The notes under the pieces: model-generated | The model's input: the letters and a program-made list of their open reading frames with translations, nothing else | What the model was told of the DNA's origin: nothing | Database searches by the model: none | Assembly: GCA_023393375.1 (NCBI GenBank) | Contig: JAEWLI010000041.1 | Coordinates: 1-22,963 of the forward strand | DNA length: 22,963 nucleotides | DNA from: Bacteroidota bacterium | GTDB taxonomy: Bacteria; Bacteroidota; Bacteroidia; Cytophagales; Cyclobacteriaceae | Direction: 5' to 3' | Program-made: the position numbers and the translations under genes | In this document: piece after piece, positions 22,606 to 22,963 of the stretch | Numbering within the stretch: the stretch's first letter is position 1 | Layout: each line of letters opens with the position of its first letter

Positions 22606-22645
22606 ATCCTCTTACATGTGGTAAACTGGTAAGAGGATTTTTTAT
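22606..22645 (+). terminator. Rho-independent terminator of the sensor gene
   Basis: ATCCTCTTAC (22606-22615) and GTAAGAGGAT (22629-22638) form a perfect 10-base stem with a 13-base loop, followed by TTTTT. It lies 48 bases after the stop codon. Confidence 0.88.
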
Positions 22646-22651
22646 TTATAG

Positions 22652-22667
22652 GCAAACCATAGTTTGC
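22652..22667. repeat. Inverted repeat GCAAAC-N4-GTTTGC upstream of the last gene
   Basis: A perfect 6-base pair of arms with loop CATA, seven bases after the sensor terminator and 92 bases before the last start codon. It could be an operator for the downstream gene. Between it and the gene lies a run of nine C (22687-22695). Confidence 0.3.
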
Positions 22668-22759
22668 ATACCTTATACCTGTTGGGAAAATTTTATCCCC
22701 CCCCCGCAAGTATTTCCCTTTTTGATCATCTAAAGCACTGTAACAAAACATATAAGAAA

Positions 22760-22963
22760 ATGAAAACTACAGTTATTTTGATTTTTACTAGTTTATTAAT
22801 GGTATTTACTGCTTTCGGCCAACCACGTGAAATACCCAGCCCGGAACAAAGAACAGAAGCATTCTTGACTGAGGTGAAAAACTCCATGATATTATCAGAG
22901 GATAAATTGGCAAAAGTTGAAAAAATGTACCTTCAACATTATAAGGAAATGGCTGAACTGTGG
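22760..22963 (+). CDS. Exported small protein, Spy/CpxP-like (partial, runs off the right edge)
   Basis: Only the first 68 codons are in the window. Residues 1-20 (MKTTVILIF...AFG) form a Sec signal peptide with probable cleavage after FGQ or AFG. The mature start SPEQRTEAFLTEVKN, then MILSEDKLAKVEKMYLQHYKEMAEL, has the LTxxQ-like rhythm of small periplasmic Spy/CpxP or DUF4890 relatives, which are helical chaperone-like or envelope-stress proteins. The motif itself is degenerate (LSEDKLAKV), and the rest of the protein is missing, so the family call is tentative. Confidence 0.6.
   Translation, partial: MKTTVILIFTSLLMVFTAFGQPREIPSPEQRTEAFLTEVKNSMILSEDKLAKVEKMYLQHYKEMAELW

Noticed and set aside
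1..22963. Mobile element, prophage, CRISPR array or defence island
   Set aside because: No transposase, integrase, target-site duplications, spaced direct repeats or cas-like genes are seen; the gene set is ordinary chromosomal with a chemosensory operon.

Overview
The window looks like a chromosomal stretch from a Bacteroidetes bacterium, most likely a Cytophagales-type marine or soil member. The evidence is AT-rich DNA with long AT intergenic spacers, start codons that mostly lack a Shine-Dalgarno sequence, and several good matches to the Bacteroidetes promoter -7 element TAnnTTTG placed 24-36 bases before start codons. Family content points the same way: a WbqC-like protein, a tiny Hc1-type histone H1-like protein, SxxC lipoproteins, and a PAS/GAF sensor carrying the coiled-coil wording I associate with Cytophagales. 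I see no rRNA, tRNA, insertion sequence, phage gene or CRISPR array.

Layout. Positions 1-1588 (minus) hold the N-terminal two thirds of the Clp ATPase ClpC. Next come a WbqC-like protein (minus), an LpxL/HtrB-type acyltransferase (plus) whose end overlaps a convergent YciO/YrdC-family gene, the endolytic transglycosylase MltG (plus), a DUF421 membrane protein (minus) and a small lipoprotein with seven collagen-like triplets (plus). A hotdog thioesterase and a BrkB/YihY membrane protein overlap by 11 bases as a two-gene unit. They are followed by a lipoprotein aldose 1-epimerase, a divergent CDP-alcohol phosphatidyltransferase-like gene (minus), the 57-residue histone-like gene, a DinB-fold protein (minus), an outer-membrane barrel-like protein, and dnaX.

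The dnaX gene is split. The clamp-loader ATPase part ends at a stop codon just after a run of ten A, and the tau-specific C-terminal part continues open in the -1 frame. This fits gamma/tau production by frameshifting or transcriptional slippage, with a homopolymer sequencing error as the main alternative.

Positions 13868-19244 (minus) form one tight chemosensory operon in the order STAS protein, cheA, cheW, cheR, cheD, cheB. It has an adaptation set (CheR, CheB, CheD) but no receptor and no stand-alone CheY in the window, and a STAS protein is the first gene. Beyond a small membrane protein, a divergent 825-residue membrane sensor (HAMP-like, GAF, Glu/Gln-rich coil, three PAS) ends without any kinase, cyclase or MCP output domain. 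I infer, without proof, that this sensor could feed the neighbouring Che complex. The window ends inside a secreted Spy/CpxP-like small protein preceded by a run of nine C.

The least ordinary parts are the dnaX slippery site, the STAS-headed Che operon paired with an outputless sensor, and a cluster of 3'-end and promoter details that correct several start codons.
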